A stretch of 53,269 nt of DNA from Kutzneria sp. 744 (lineage in GTDB: Bacteria; Actinomycetota; Actinomycetes; Mycobacteriales; Pseudonocardiaceae): the NCBI RefSeq assembly GCF_000568255.1, contig NZ_KK037166.1, positions 7,463,966-7,517,234 of the forward strand, read 5' to 3'. The position numbers and the translations under genes are program-made. Below the pieces are notes generated by a model. The model was not told the origin of the DNA and searched no databases. It worked only from the letters and a program-made list of their open reading frames with translations. This document shows, piece after piece, positions 27,171 to 35,921 of this stretch (its first letter is position 1; every line of letters starts with the position of its first letter).

Positions 27171-28682
27171 TCATCGGACGCCTCCGGCGGTGGCCAGCTC
27201 GGCCCGCAGCGCGCGGCGCAGGACCTTGCCGGTGGGACCGGTGGGCAGCACGGCGGTCACCTCGATGGTGGTCGGGCGCTTGTACCGAGTGAGGGTCCGC
27301 TCGCAGAGTTCGTGCAGGTCACGGGCGAGTTCTTCGGCGCGGGCGCTGGGATCGGCGGTGACGAAGGCGACGGCCACCTGCCCGAGCCGCTCGTGCGGGG
27401 CGCCGACGACGGCGGCCGTGCGCACCGCGGGGTGGCCGAGCAGCACGTTCTCGATCTCCAGCGGATGGATCTTCTCGCCGCCGCGGTTGATCACGTCGTC
27501 GGCGCGGCCGGACAGGCGCACGAAGCCGGCCTCGTCGCGGACGCCGAGGTCGCCGGTGAGCAGCCAGCCGTTGGCGTCACGGGCGGAGCGGGCCCGCTCG
27601 GGCACGTCGGCCGACAGGTCGAGGTAGTGGCTGACCACCTGCCGGCCGCGCAGCGCGACCATGCCCTCCTGGCCGGCGACCGTGGGACGGCCGTCGTGGT
27701 CCAGCACGGACAGGCCGATGCCGACGGGCAGGCCGACGGAGCCGATACGGCGCTGGGTGGCCTCGACCGGGTTGGCGGTGATCTGCCCGGCCGCCTCGGT
27801 CATGCCGTACGTTTCCAGCACGCCGACGCCGGTGTGCTCGGTGAACGCCCGCAGCGTGTGCTCCGGCAACGGCGCGGACGCGGAGCGGGCGAACCGAACG
27901 CCCCGGATCACGCTCTCGCTCGGGGCGGGCGCCGCGGCCAACGACGCGAGGATCGCGGGCACGGCGTTGAGCCAGGTCGGCCGCCACTGCTCGACGCGGT
28001 CCCAGTACGCCCGCACGTCGAACCGGCGGTCCACCACCAGCGACGCGCCGCTGACGACGTTGGCCAGCAGACCCATCACCTGGGCGTTCACGTGGAACAG
28101 CGGCAGCGGCGTGTAGCCGCGCTGGTCGGGACCGAACCCGTGGTGGCGGGCGACCCGACGCGCCGCGTGCATCAGCTGCCATTCGGACAGCGGAATGCCC
28201 TTGGGCGCGCCGGTCGTGCCGGAACTGGCCAGCAATACCGCGGGACGCACGGCCGCGCCCTCGCTCGGGCGGGCGGACGAACTCGCCGGCCGGACGGGAA
28301 TCGGACCCAATTCGGTAAGTGACCACAATTCGGTTTCGGTGGCGAATGCGTCCGGCGTGTCCGTCGCGACCACGTCGACACGAAGTCGGGCGATCGAATT
28401 GGACAGTTCCGACGCGGTGAGCCGGGGATCGAGCGGCACGGCCGTCAGTCCGGCGGCCAGCAGGCCGAGATATGCGGCGGTGAAGGCGAGCGGGTCGGTG
28501 GCCACGAGCCCGACCCGGGCCCGTGCCGGCAACGCCGTCGCGTGACTGGCCGCACGCCAGATCTCGGCGTGCGACGCTAGCTCTGACCAGGTGAGCGACC
28601 TGCCGTCCGCGCCCGCGACGAACGCGGCGGCCGCCGGTCGCTCCTGCGCTCGTGCGGTCAGCAGTCGGGACACCACCGCCAT
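27171..28682 (-). CDS. Adenylate-forming acyl-CoA ligase-like enzyme
   Basis: 503 residues, ANL superfamily class I. Core motifs: LLASSGTTGAPKGIP (P-loop), PLPLFHVNAQV, LETYGMTEAAG (A5), WLLTGDLGVRD (A7), LSGRADDVINRGGEKIHPLE (A8) and PTGPTGKVLRRAL with the C-terminal catalytic Lys. It activates a carboxylate as its AMP ester, then usually forms a thioester. Closest in general look to oxalate/short-chain CoA ligases, but the substrate is not determinable. AGGAGG 4 bases before ATG 28682. First gene of the operon with the ComA-family gene; a carboxylated sulfonate such as sulfolactate is one conceivable substrate. Confidence 0.88.
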   Translation of the reverse strand: MAVVSRLLTARAQERPAAAAFVAGADGRSLTWSELASHAEIWRAASHATALPARARVGLVATDPLAFTAAYLGLLAAGLTAVPLDPRLTASELSNSIARLRVDVVATDTPDAFATETELWSLTELGPIPVRPASSSARPSEGAAVRPAVLLASSGTTGAPKGIPLSEWQLMHAARRVARHHGFGPDQRGYTPLPLFHVNAQVMGLLANVVSGASLVVDRRFDVRAYWDRVEQWRPTWLNAVPAILASLAAAPAPSESVIRGVRFARSASAPLPEHTLRAFTEHTGVGVLETYGMTEAAGQITANPVEATQRRIGSVGLPVGIGLSVLDHDGRPTVAGQEGMVALRGRQVVSHYLDLSADVPERARSARDANGWLLTGDLGVRDEAGFVRLSGRADDVINRGGEKIHPLEIENVLLGHPAVRTAAVVGAPHERLGQVAVAFVTADPSARAEELARDLHELCERTLTRYKRPTTIEVTAVLPTGPTGKVLRRALRAELATAGGVR

Positions 28683-28704
28683 GCGGCCTCCTCACGATGT
28701 GGGA

Positions 28705-28733
28705 TGACCTGATCGATTCTTGACTTGATCGAT
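28705..28733. repeat. Direct-repeat operator candidate upstream of the ligase operon
   Basis: TGACCTGATCGAT (28705-28717) and TGACTTGATCGAT (28721-28733) are 13-base direct repeats with one mismatch, period 16, lying 23 bases upstream of the ligase start. This suggests a regulator binding site or tandem half-sites covering the promoter. No regulator gene is next to it. Confidence 0.5.
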
Positions 28734-28821
28734 GTGAGTCGCTTAGGAGCAACTTAAGAACCTGCTGTGTGCGACCGATTTGGGGGAATTGGGCGCCGAT
28801 CGACAGCAATCGGACAGCGAA

Positions 28822-29373
28822 TTAGGTGGCGTCCGCCGACGGCGGTTCACGCCATGGCAACAGCCGTACGCGCTGGGTGGACAACAGGCGCAACGGATCC
28901 AGGTATTCGTCGCCTCGCCGCGCGCCCCAGTGGAGACAGGCCGCCGAGCAGCCTTCGTGACCGGGCATCAGCCGCCCCACCTCCTCGCCGCGGTGGACCC
29001 GCTGGCCGGGCCGCACCTCGGGCCGGACCGGCTCGTACGTGGTGCGAAGGCCGCCCGCGTGGGTCACCGCCACCACGCCTCGGGTTGCCACCCAGCCGGC
29101 GAAGGAAACCACCCCGTCCGCCGCGGCCAGCACCGGTTCGCCGTCGGCGGCACCCAGGTCGACGCCACGATGGCCGGGTCCGTAGCGAGTGGCCGGCGGC
29201 TGGAACGGGCGCAGCACGGGATGCGGCGGCGACAGCGGCCACACATAGCGCGGGGGCGTGCTCGCGGCGGGTGGAGGCAGCGACCAGGCGTGGGAAGAGT
29301 CGGTGTGCGGCAACGGGTCCGACGTGGCGAGGAAGGCGGCGGTCAGGGCGAGCACGGCGAGGGCGGTGGGCAT
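28822..29373 (-). CDS. Secreted M23-family peptidase
   Basis: 183 residues from ATG 29373: signal peptide (MPTALAVLALTAAFLATSDP), proline-rich linker, then a lysostaphin-type LytM domain with HRGVDLGAADGEPVLAAADG (zinc His and Asp) and ACLHWGARRGDEYLDP (HxG-type motif read as LHWG). M23 enzymes cleave or bind peptidoglycan peptides. A longer frame to 29463 lacks a signal sequence at its start. An M23 gene divergent from rpsB is a conserved actinobacterial arrangement. Confidence 0.87.
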   Translation of the reverse strand: MPTALAVLALTAAFLATSDPLPHTDSSHAWSLPPPAASTPPRYVWPLSPPHPVLRPFQPPATRYGPGHRGVDLGAADGEPVLAAADGVVSFAGWVATRGVVAVTHAGGLRTTYEPVRPEVRPGQRVHRGEEVGRLMPGHEGCSAACLHWGARRGDEYLDPLRLLSTQRVRLLPWREPPSADAT

Positions 29374-29733
29374 GCGTCCAGCGTCGACCTCGCGGGCCGG
29401 GGCCGCCACCAGCGATGATCGACATGTGGACAACCCGGCCCGCCGGCCGGAGGCTGTGGACAACCGAGAGCCCGATTCGGGCGTTCAGGGGGTTCGGGCG
29501 TACACTTCCCCCGCGACCTGTGTATCGCGGGTCGACTTCGCGTGCCAGCGCTTACCCCTGATCAAAGGGGTACGCCGTCCGGCGGTCCCGGAGGCTGTCA
29601 TCCCTCGTCGAGGGGCGACGTGGCCGGCGGGTTCGGGCGGCGGCCAGGCACCAGGGCACTGGGTCACCCGACCCTTGCGTCAACCGAACCGCGCGCCCCC
29701 CGGCGCGCACGACACCAAGAGGTGCAACCGGCC
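29374..29733 (+). promoter_or_regulatory. Intergenic region and rpsB leader: DnaA-box pair, promoter, hairpins
   Basis: No gene is seen in these 360 bases. TGTGGACAA occurs twice (29425-29433 and 29455-29463), direct repeats 30 bases apart and exact DnaA boxes on the minus strand. A probable -10 hexamer TACACT lies at 29501-29506 after a GC-rich region with a poor -35. The rpsB leader then contains TACCCCT-N6-AGGGGTA (29553-29572) and smaller GC-rich stems, consistent with S2-type leader control, though no known motif was matched. Confidence 0.5.
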
Positions 29734-30589
29734 ATGGCCGTCGTCACCATGAGGCAGCTGCTCGACAGCGGCGTCCACTTCGGGCACCAGACCCGGCGCT
29801 GGAACCCGAAGATGAAGCGCTTCATCTTCACCGAGCGCAACGGCATCTACATCATCGACCTGCAGCAGACGCTGTCGTACATCGACCGCGCCTACGAGTT
29901 CGTCCGCGAGACGGTCGCGCACGGCGGGTCCATCCTGTTCGTCGGCACCAAGAAGCAGGCGCAGGAAGCGATCGCGCACGAGGCGCTGCGGGTCGGCATG
30001 CCGTACGTGAACCAGCGCTGGCTGGGCGGCATGCTCACCAACTTCACCACCGTGCACAAGCGCCTCCAGCGCCTCAAGGAGCTGGAGTCGATGGAGCAGA
30101 CGGGTGGCTTCCAGGGTCTCACCAAGAAGGAGATCCTGATGCTCACCCGTGAGAAGGACAAGCTGGAGAAGACCCTCGGCGGTATCCGCGACATGTCCAA
30201 GGTGCCCAGCGCCGTCTGGATCGTGGACACCAAGAAGGAGCACATCGCCGTCGGCGAGGCGCGCAAGCTGAACATCCCGGTCGTGGCCATCCTGGACACG
30301 AACTGCGACCCGGACGAGGTCGACTACCCGATTCCGGGCAACGACGACGCGATCCGCTCCGCGACGCTGCTCACCAAGGTCGTCGCCGAGGCGGCCGCCG
30401 CCGGCCTGATGGCCCGCTCGGGTGCTCGCACCCAAGGCCGCCGACAAGCCGGGCTCGGTCGAGGAGCCGCTGGCCGAGTGGGGAGCAGGAGCTGCTGGTC
30501 GGCGCGAACGCCGAGGCCGCGCCCGCCGCCGCCCCGGCCGCCGAGGCCGCTCCGGCGCCGCCGCGACCGAAGTCACCGCCCAGTCCTGA
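29734..30589 (+). CDS. rpsB: 30S ribosomal protein S2, frame broken in the C-terminal tail
   Basis: [52 protein letters not shown] and [12 protein letters not shown] identify S2. The conserved body reads cleanly to ARSGART. The tail then needs three single-base corrections: an extra C at 30431-30433 (giving [16 protein letters not shown]), an extra G at 30480-30483 (giving [14 protein letters not shown]), and a missing base near 30556. With these it ends ATEVTAQS at TGA 30587-30589, about 284 residues. Because S2 is essential these are probably sequence errors. Without correction the frame runs on into tsf, which is not a real fusion. Confidence 0.93.
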
Positions 30590-30596
30590 CCGGCGT

Positions 30597-30630
30597 CACG
30601 CCCGCCCGCGCCCCGGCGCGGGCGGGCGTG
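30597..30630 (+). terminator. 15-bp hairpin between rpsB and tsf
   Basis: CACGCCCGCCCGCGC (30597-30611) pairs perfectly with GCGCGGGCGGGCGTG (30616-30630) around a 4-base loop. No T-run follows, so it may act as a partial terminator or a processing/stabilising element setting the S2 to EF-Ts ratio. Confidence 0.7.
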
Positions 30631-30681
30631 TGCCCTAGGCACTACCCGCGCGTACCCGAAGAAGGAAACGGACACCGCACG

Positions 30682-31497
30682 ATGGCGAACTACACCGCGG
30701 CCGACGTGAAGCGACTCCGCGAGCTCACCGGCTCCGGCATGATGGACTGCAAGAGGGCCCTGGAGGAGTCCGACGGCGACTTCGACAAGGCCGTCGAGAT
30801 CCTGCGCATCAAGGGCGCCAAGGATGTCGGCAAGCGCGCCGGGCGGGCCACCGCCAACGGCCTGGTCGCGGCCGACGGCGGCGTGATGATCGAGCTCCAG
30901 TGCGAGACCGACTTCGTCGCCAAGAACGAGGAGTTCCAGCAGCTGGCCGCCAAGATCGTGGGCGCCGCCAAGGACTCCGGCGCGACCGACGTGGCCTCGC
31001 TGACCGCGGCCAAGGTCGGCGACGGCACTGTCGCCGACGCCGTGCAGGCGCTGTCCGCGAAGATCGGCGAGAAGCTGGAGCTGGCCAAGGTCGTCGTTTT
31101 CGACGGCCAGGTGAGCACCTACCTGCACCGCCGCTCCGCCGACCTGCCGCCGGCCGTCGGCGTGCTGGTCGAGTTCACCGGCCAGGACGGTGACGCGGTC
31201 AAGGGCGTCGGCATGCAGGTCGCCGCCATGAAGGCCAAGTACGTCACCCGCGACGAGGTGCCGGCGGACGTCGTCGAGCACGAGCGCGGCATCGCCGAGG
31301 CGACCGCTCGCGAGGAGGGCAAGCCGGAGGCGGCGCTGCCCAAGATCGTCGAGGGTCGCGTCAACGGCTTCTTCAAGGACGTCGTGCTCCTGGAGCAGGC
31401 TTCCGTGCAGGAGTCGAAGAAGACCGTGAAGGCCCTGCTGGACGAGGCCGGGGTCACCGTGACTCGCTTCGCTCGCTTCGAGGTGGGCCAGGGCTGA
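30682..31497 (+). CDS. tsf: Elongation factor Ts
   Basis: 271 residues. Recycles EF-Tu by releasing [23 protein letters not shown] with [14 protein letters not shown] (UBA-like N domain), then the invariant [12 protein letters not shown] that contacts EF-Tu, and the C-terminal [13 protein letters not shown] 30682 has AAGGAAACGGA upstream. Followed by a terminator before pyrH. Confidence 0.96.
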   Translation: MANYTAADVKRLRELTGSGMMDCKRALEESDGDFDKAVEILRIKGAKDVGKRAGRATANGLVAADGGVMIELQCETDFVAKNEEFQQLAAKIVGAAKDSGATDVASLTAAKVGDGTVADAVQALSAKIGEKLELAKVVVFDGQVSTYLHRRSADLPPAVGVLVEFTGQDGDAVKGVGMQVAAMKAKYVTRDEVPADVVEHERGIAEATAREEGKPEAALPKIVEGRVNGFFKDVVLLEQASVQESKKTVKALLDEAGVTVTRFARFEVGQG

Positions 31498-31510
31498 GGC
31501 CCGGCGCAAG

Positions 31511-31545
31511 GCGGGGTCTGCCACAGTACGTGGCGGCCCCGCTTT
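31511..31545 (+). terminator. Terminator after tsf
   Basis: GCGGGG...CTGCCAC (31511-31523) pairs with GTGGCGG...CCCCGC (31530-31542) with one internal mismatch and one G-T pair, followed by TTT. Located 14 bases after the tsf stop. Confidence 0.7.
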
Positions 31546-31611
31546 CGCACGCCAGGACCACAGCGGGCACGCCGAGGACCACAGCGGACGACGAGAGGAA
31601 ACCGAGCTTCG

Positions 31612-32370
31612 ATGTCGTTGACCCAGGACCGATCGACCAAGGGCGCCCCGAGCGGTGACGGCAATGGCTACCGCAGGGTGCTGCTGAAGCTGGGTGGCGA
31701 GATGTTCGGCGGCGGCGCCGTCGGCGTCGACCCCGACGTGGTGCACACCGTGGCCAGCCAGATCGTGGACGTGGTCGCCGGCGGCACCCAGGTGGCCGTG
31801 GTCATCGGGGGCGGCAACTTCTTCCGCGGCGCCGAGCTCAGCCAGCGCGGCATGGACCGGGACCGGGCCGACTACATGGCGATGCTCGGCACCGTCATGA
31901 ACTGCCTCGCGCTCCAGGACTTCCTGGAGAAGAAGGGCATCGACACCCGCGTGCAGACCGCCATCACCATGGGCCAGGTCGCCGAGCCCTACATCCCGCG
32001 CCGCGCCGAGCGGCACCTGGAGAAGGGCCGCGTGGTGATCTTCGCCGCCGGCGTCGGCATGCCGTACTTCTCCACCGACACCGCGGCCGCCCAGCGCGCG
32101 CTGGAGATCGGCTGCGACGTGGTGCTGATGGCCAAGGCGGTGGACGGCGTCTACGACTCCGACCCCCGGCGCAACCCCGACGCCAGCAAGTTCGACAGCA
32201 TCACCCACCAGGAGGTGCTCGAACGCGGCCTCGAGGTGGCGGATGCGACGGCGTTCGCGCTGTGCAAGGACAACAACATGCCCATCATCGTGTTCAACCT
32301 GCTCACCGAGGGGAACATCGCGCGTGCGGTGCGCGGTGAGAAGATCGGCACCGTGGTGAGCACCCCCTGA
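31612..32370 (+). CDS. pyrH: UMP kinase
   Basis: 252 residues. Phosphorylates UMP to UDP; amino-acid-kinase fold. [47 protein letters not shown] and FFSTDTAA-type block ([16 protein letters not shown]) are present. An N-terminal extension of about 20 residues is variable. ATG 31612 with GAGAGGAAACC upstream. Conserved tsf-pyrH-frr order. Confidence 0.96.
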   Translation: MSLTQDRSTKGAPSGDGNGYRRVLLKLGGEMFGGGAVGVDPDVVHTVASQIVDVVAGGTQVAVVIGGGNFFRGAELSQRGMDRDRADYMAMLGTVMNCLALQDFLEKKGIDTRVQTAITMGQVAEPYIPRRAERHLEKGRVVIFAAGVGMPYFSTDTAAAQRALEIGCDVVLMAKAVDGVYDSDPRRNPDASKFDSITHQEVLERGLEVADATAFALCKDNNMPIIVFNLLTEGNIARAVRGEKIGTVVSTP

Positions 32371-32450
32371 CGACAGGCCCTGCGCCTGACGCTGGGATCG
32401 TGAGCACCGTCAAAGTCACAACCGGCCAGCAGCATCGTTAAGGAGCAGCC

Positions 32451-33008
32451 GTGATCGACGAGACCCTTCTCGACGCCGAGGAGAAGATGGAAACCGCGGT
32501 GTCCGTGGCCAAGGACCATCTCGCCTCGGTCCGCACCGGGCGCGCCAACGCCGCCATGTTCCAGGGCATCGTCGTCGACTACTACGGCTCGCCGACGCCG
32601 CTCAACCAGCTCGCCGGCATCACCATCCCGGAGGCTCGGATGGCCGTCGTCAAGCCGTACGACGTCAGCCAGCTCCGCGAGATCGAGAAGGCCATCCGCG
32701 ACTCGGACCTGGGCGTGAACCCGAGCAACGACGGCACGATCATCCGCGTGCTGATCCCGGCGCTGACCGAGGAGCGCCGCCGGGAGATGGTCAAGGTCGC
32801 CAAGAGCAAGGGCGAGGACTCCAAGGTCGCGGTGCGCAACATCCGCCGCAAGTCCAAGGAGGAGCTCGACCGCATCGGCAAGGACGGCGAGGCCGGCGAG
32901 GACGAGGTGGCCCGGGCCGAGAAGGAGCTCCAGCAGCTCACCGACCGGTACGTGGCGCAGATCGACCAGCTCGTCAAGCACAAGGAAGCCGAGCTGCTGG
33001 AGGTCTGA
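32451..33008 (+). CDS. frr: Ribosome recycling factor
   Basis: 185 residues, exact family length. Splits post-termination ribosomes with [40 protein letters not shown] and [20 protein letters not shown] match RRF domains I and II. GTG 32451 with AAGGAGC 5 bases upstream. cdsA follows 31 bases later. Confidence 0.96.
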   Translation: MIDETLLDAEEKMETAVSVAKDHLASVRTGRANAAMFQGIVVDYYGSPTPLNQLAGITIPEARMAVVKPYDVSQLREIEKAIRDSDLGVNPSNDGTIIRVLIPALTEERRREMVKVAKSKGEDSKVAVRNIRRKSKEELDRIGKDGEAGEDEVARAEKELQQLTDRYVAQIDQLVKHKEAELLEV

Positions 33009-33039
33009 GGACCTGCCGGCAGGGGAGAGTTCGACGGAC

Positions 33040-33927
33040 GTGACTTCCACACGTGGCCGGCGGGACGATCAGGACTCGTCCGCCGACGACCCCGGCGACC
33101 AGCCGCCGGCAAAAGCATCGCGCGCGGGCCGCAACCTGTGGGCCGCCGTCGCGGTCGGCTGCGGTCTGGGCGCCGTCATTCTGGTGTGCCTGTTCACCGT
33201 GCCGCAGACGTTCGTGGGGATCGTGGCCATCGCGGTCGCGATCTCCACGATCGAGCTGTCCGGCGCGATGCGCCGGGCCGGCGGCATCAAGGTCGCCCTG
33301 GTCCCCGTCCTCGTCGGCGGGCAGGCCATGGTGTGGCTGTCCTGGCCGTTCGAGCGGGTCGGGCTGCTCGCCGCGTTCGTGGTGACGATTCTCGGCTGCC
33401 TGATCTGGCGGTTCCGGGACGGCGTCTCCGGCTACGTGCGTGACGTGACCAGCTCCGTCTTCGTCGCCGCCTACGTGCCGCTGTTCGCCTCGTTCGCCGC
33501 CATGCTCGTGGTGCCCGCCGACGGCGTGTACCGGGTCCTCTGCTTCCTCATCGGCGTCGTCTGCTCCGACACCGGCGGCTACGCGGCCGGCGTGCTGTTC
33601 GGCAAGCACCCCATGGCCCCGCTCATCAGCCCCAAGAAGTCCTGGGAGGGCTTCGCCGGCTCGATGATCACGGGCATGGTCGGCGGCGCACTGACGGTGA
33701 CCCTGCTGCTGCACGGCCAGTGGTGGCAGGGTGTGCTGCTCGGCGCCGCGCTGGTGGTCACCTCCACCGTCGGCGACCTCGTCGAGTCGTTGATCAAGCG
33801 CGACCTGGGCATCAAGGACATGGGCAACCTCCTGCCCGGCCACGGCGGTCTGATGGACCGCATGGATTCCCTGCTGCCGTCGGCCGTGGTGGCCTGGCTG
33901 CTGCTGCGCCTGTTCATCCCGGCCTAG
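33040..33927 (+). CDS. cdsA: Phosphatidate cytidylyltransferase
   Basis: 295 residues. Makes CDP-diacylglycerol from phosphatidate and CTP at the membrane. A hydrophilic N-terminus of about 30 residues precedes about eight helices. The family signature is complete: SLIKRDLGIKDMGNLLPGHG then GLMDRMDSLLP. GTG start with AGGGGAGAG upstream. Last conserved gene of the pyrH-frr-cdsA run; accessory genes follow. Confidence 0.95.
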   Translation: MTSTRGRRDDQDSSADDPGDQPPAKASRAGRNLWAAVAVGCGLGAVILVCLFTVPQTFVGIVAIAVAISTIELSGAMRRAGGIKVALVPVLVGGQAMVWLSWPFERVGLLAAFVVTILGCLIWRFRDGVSGYVRDVTSSVFVAAYVPLFASFAAMLVVPADGVYRVLCFLIGVVCSDTGGYAAGVLFGKHPMAPLISPKKSWEGFAGSMITGMVGGALTVTLLLHGQWWQGVLLGAALVVTSTVGDLVESLIKRDLGIKDMGNLLPGHGGLMDRMDSLLPSAVVAWLLLRLFIPA

Positions 33928-33961
33928 CAAAATCCGTTGACCGGCCCGGGACGCTGGGGTC

Positions 33962-35017
33962 GTGGCAGTTCTGTGGCTGTGCGGCCCGCCCGGTGTCGGC
34001 AAGACGACTGCCGCCTGGCTGCTGTACACCCAGCTGGTCGAGTCCGGCGTCCGGACCGGTTTCGTCGACATCGACCAGCTGGGCATGTGCTATCCCGCGC
34101 CGGCGTCGGATCCCGAGCGATACGGGATGAAGGCGCGCAATCTCGGTGCGGTCGTGGCGAATCTTGATGCCGGCCACGTTGTCGTCTCCGGCGTCACCGA
34201 CCCCGTTCAGGGCGTGCCCCGGATCCCCGGGACGGCGTTGACGATGTGTCGTCTCCGCGCCGACGAGGGGCAGCTTCGCGCGCGGCTGGAACGGCGTGGT
34301 TGGCCGGCCGAGCAGATCGAGGCCGTGCGGCAGGAGGCCGAGATCCTCGACGCCACGGGCGGGATCTGCGTCGACACCACGGGGTTGACGGTGGCCGAGG
34401 TCGTGCGGCGCGTGCGGGAGCGCACAGGCTGGCCCGACCCGGCCGGTCGCGACAAGCCCGCTGTCGAGGAGCCGGTCGGCGCCGTGGACGGTGAGATCCT
34501 GTGGCTGTGCGGCGCCACCGGTGTCGGCAAGTCGGCCGTTGGTTTTGCCGTCTACCAACGGATCCTGCGCGCCGGCCGGACGGCGGCCTACGTCGATCTG
34601 GATCAACTGGGCTTCCGCGGGCCGACGCCCGCCGGCCATGGCGTGCGGGCGCGCAACCTGGCTGCGCTGTGGCGGACCTACCGCGCGGCCGGGGCTCAGC
34701 AGCTGGTTGTCGTCGGTCCGGCCGAGAGCGAGGCGGTCGTCGCGACGTACGCAGACGCCCTGCCCAGCGCGAAGATCACTCTATGCCGGCTGCACGCCGG
34801 GTCGGGTCGGCTGATGGAGCGGATCATGCTGCGCGGTCGGGGCCAGGGCTGGGCACAACCCGGCGATCCGTTGCTGGGCCGACCGATCGCCTACCTACGC
34901 CAGGTCGCCGACCGCGCCGCCGCCGAGGCCGACGCGCTCGAACGGGTCTGCCTCGGACGGCGCGTCGACGCCGGGCCGGGAACCGTCGAGCAGGTGGCCG
35001 ACGCGGTGCTGGCCTAG
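33962..35017 (+). CDS. Tandem-duplicated P-loop kinase-like protein
   Basis: 351 residues made of two homologous P-loop halves. Half 1: LWLCGPPGVGKTTAAWLLYT (about 4-23) and VDIDQLGMCYPAP. Half 2: LWLCGATGVGKSAVGFAVYQ (about 181-200) and VDLDQLGFRGPTP. Each shows a Walker A, a strand ending in D-x-DQLG, and a later basic helix, as in adenylylsulfate kinase or shikimate kinase-type folds. No lid or substrate motif fixes the substrate. GTG start. The gene ends in a CTAG shared with the convergent VOC gene. It lies between cdsA and rlmN where other actinobacteria have unrelated genes. Confidence 0.7.
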   Translation: MAVLWLCGPPGVGKTTAAWLLYTQLVESGVRTGFVDIDQLGMCYPAPASDPERYGMKARNLGAVVANLDAGHVVVSGVTDPVQGVPRIPGTALTMCRLRADEGQLRARLERRGWPAEQIEAVRQEAEILDATGGICVDTTGLTVAEVVRRVRERTGWPDPAGRDKPAVEEPVGAVDGEILWLCGATGVGKSAVGFAVYQRILRAGRTAAYVDLDQLGFRGPTPAGHGVRARNLAALWRTYRAAGAQQLVVVGPAESEAVVATYADALPSAKITLCRLHAGSGRLMERIMLRGRGQGWAQPGDPLLGRPIAYLRQVADRAAAEADALERVCLGRRVDAGPGTVEQVADAVLA

Positions 35018-35784
35018 TCGTCGTAGGGGTCGACGGGTTCCTCTTCCTCCTCGTGCGGCTCGATCACCGAGAACGGCGCGCCCTGGGGGTCGCACAGCAC
35101 GGCGGCGCGGCCGTAGGCGGAGTCGAATGGTTCCACCACAACGGTTCCTGACAGGCGGCGGACGCAGCGTGCGGCCTCATCCGTGTCGGTGACACGGAAG
35201 AAGACCATCCAGTGCGGGGCGGTGTCGGCCGGGAACTCGGCGTCCATGCGGTAGCGGCCGAGCACGGCCTCGCCGTTGAGCCACCAGACAGTGTAGTCCA
35301 CGTCGACGCCGTCGCCGACCTGACCCTGGCTGTAGCCGAAGAGCCCACGGAAGAACTTGTCGGCCAGGTGGCCGTCCCGCGTGTTCAGGTCGGCCCACTC
35401 GAAGCAGCCGTGAAGTCCGTACGCCAGCGAGATATCCGGTCGCTGCGCGCTCAGGGCGATGACGCCGCCGCTGGGGTCCTCGGCGATGACGGTGCGCCCC
35501 TCCAGCGGACCCCGCACGACGCGACCCCCGTGCTGGCGCACGCGTTCCGAGGCGATCCAGGGGTTGCGGATCGCCAGGTGCAGTCGCCATTCGTGGCGCC
35601 GCCCGGGATCGATGCCGGCGGCCACCTCGTCCCGGCCGACGTGCGCGAGCGCGCCCCCGCGTCTGTCCACTGTGTACCGCCAGCCGAGCAGGGCGGCGTA
35701 GAAGTCGCGACTGGCCGGCGGATCCGTGCTGTCGAGGCTGACCCAGCACGGCGTTCCGGAGAGGATGCCGGTGGTGTGCGTCAT
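35014..35784 (-). CDS. Two-domain VOC (glyoxalase/bleomycin-resistance fold) protein
   Basis: 256 residues with two VOC modules: 1 (GTPCWVSLDSTDPPASRDFY to VIALSAQ) and 2 (GCFEWADLNTRDGHLADKFF to FSVIEPHEE). Both have the DFY/FF-helix-GW/GYS pattern typical of VOC pairs that act as one barrel. Relatives often bind hydrophobic drugs or lack enzymatic residues. AGGAGG 7 bases before ATG. Its stop overlaps the kinase-like gene's stop (CTAG). Confidence 0.83.
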   Translation of the reverse strand: MTHTTGILSGTPCWVSLDSTDPPASRDFYAALLGWRYTVDRRGGALAHVGRDEVAAGIDPGRRHEWRLHLAIRNPWIASERVRQHGGRVVRGPLEGRTVIAEDPSGGVIALSAQRPDISLAYGLHGCFEWADLNTRDGHLADKFFRGLFGYSQGQVGDGVDVDYTVWWLNGEAVLGRYRMDAEFPADTAPHWMVFFRVTDTDEAARCVRRLSGTVVVEPFDSAYGRAAVLCDPQGAPFSVIEPHEEEEEPVDPYDD

Positions 35785-35921
35785 CGGGGCACCTCCTCGC
35801 GTTCACGGCGTGTAGTCAATGGTCAACGCAGCATCATCCCCATGGCAAGCCGCCACATGATTGGCTTGTGGACATGGGAATGGCATGGGTGCCGCAGCTC
35901 GCGGCCCGGATGAGGGCCAGA

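Noticed and set aside
19780-29463. DnaA boxes as a sign of the replication origin
   Set aside because: No dnaA, dnaN, rpmH or dense box array is present; only two isolated pairs. Kept as possible regulatory or titration sites.
29542-31497. A 651-residue frame joining S2 and EF-Ts
   Set aside because: Arises from small indels in the rpsB tail; the stop expected for S2 is found after correction and a hairpin separates the genes.
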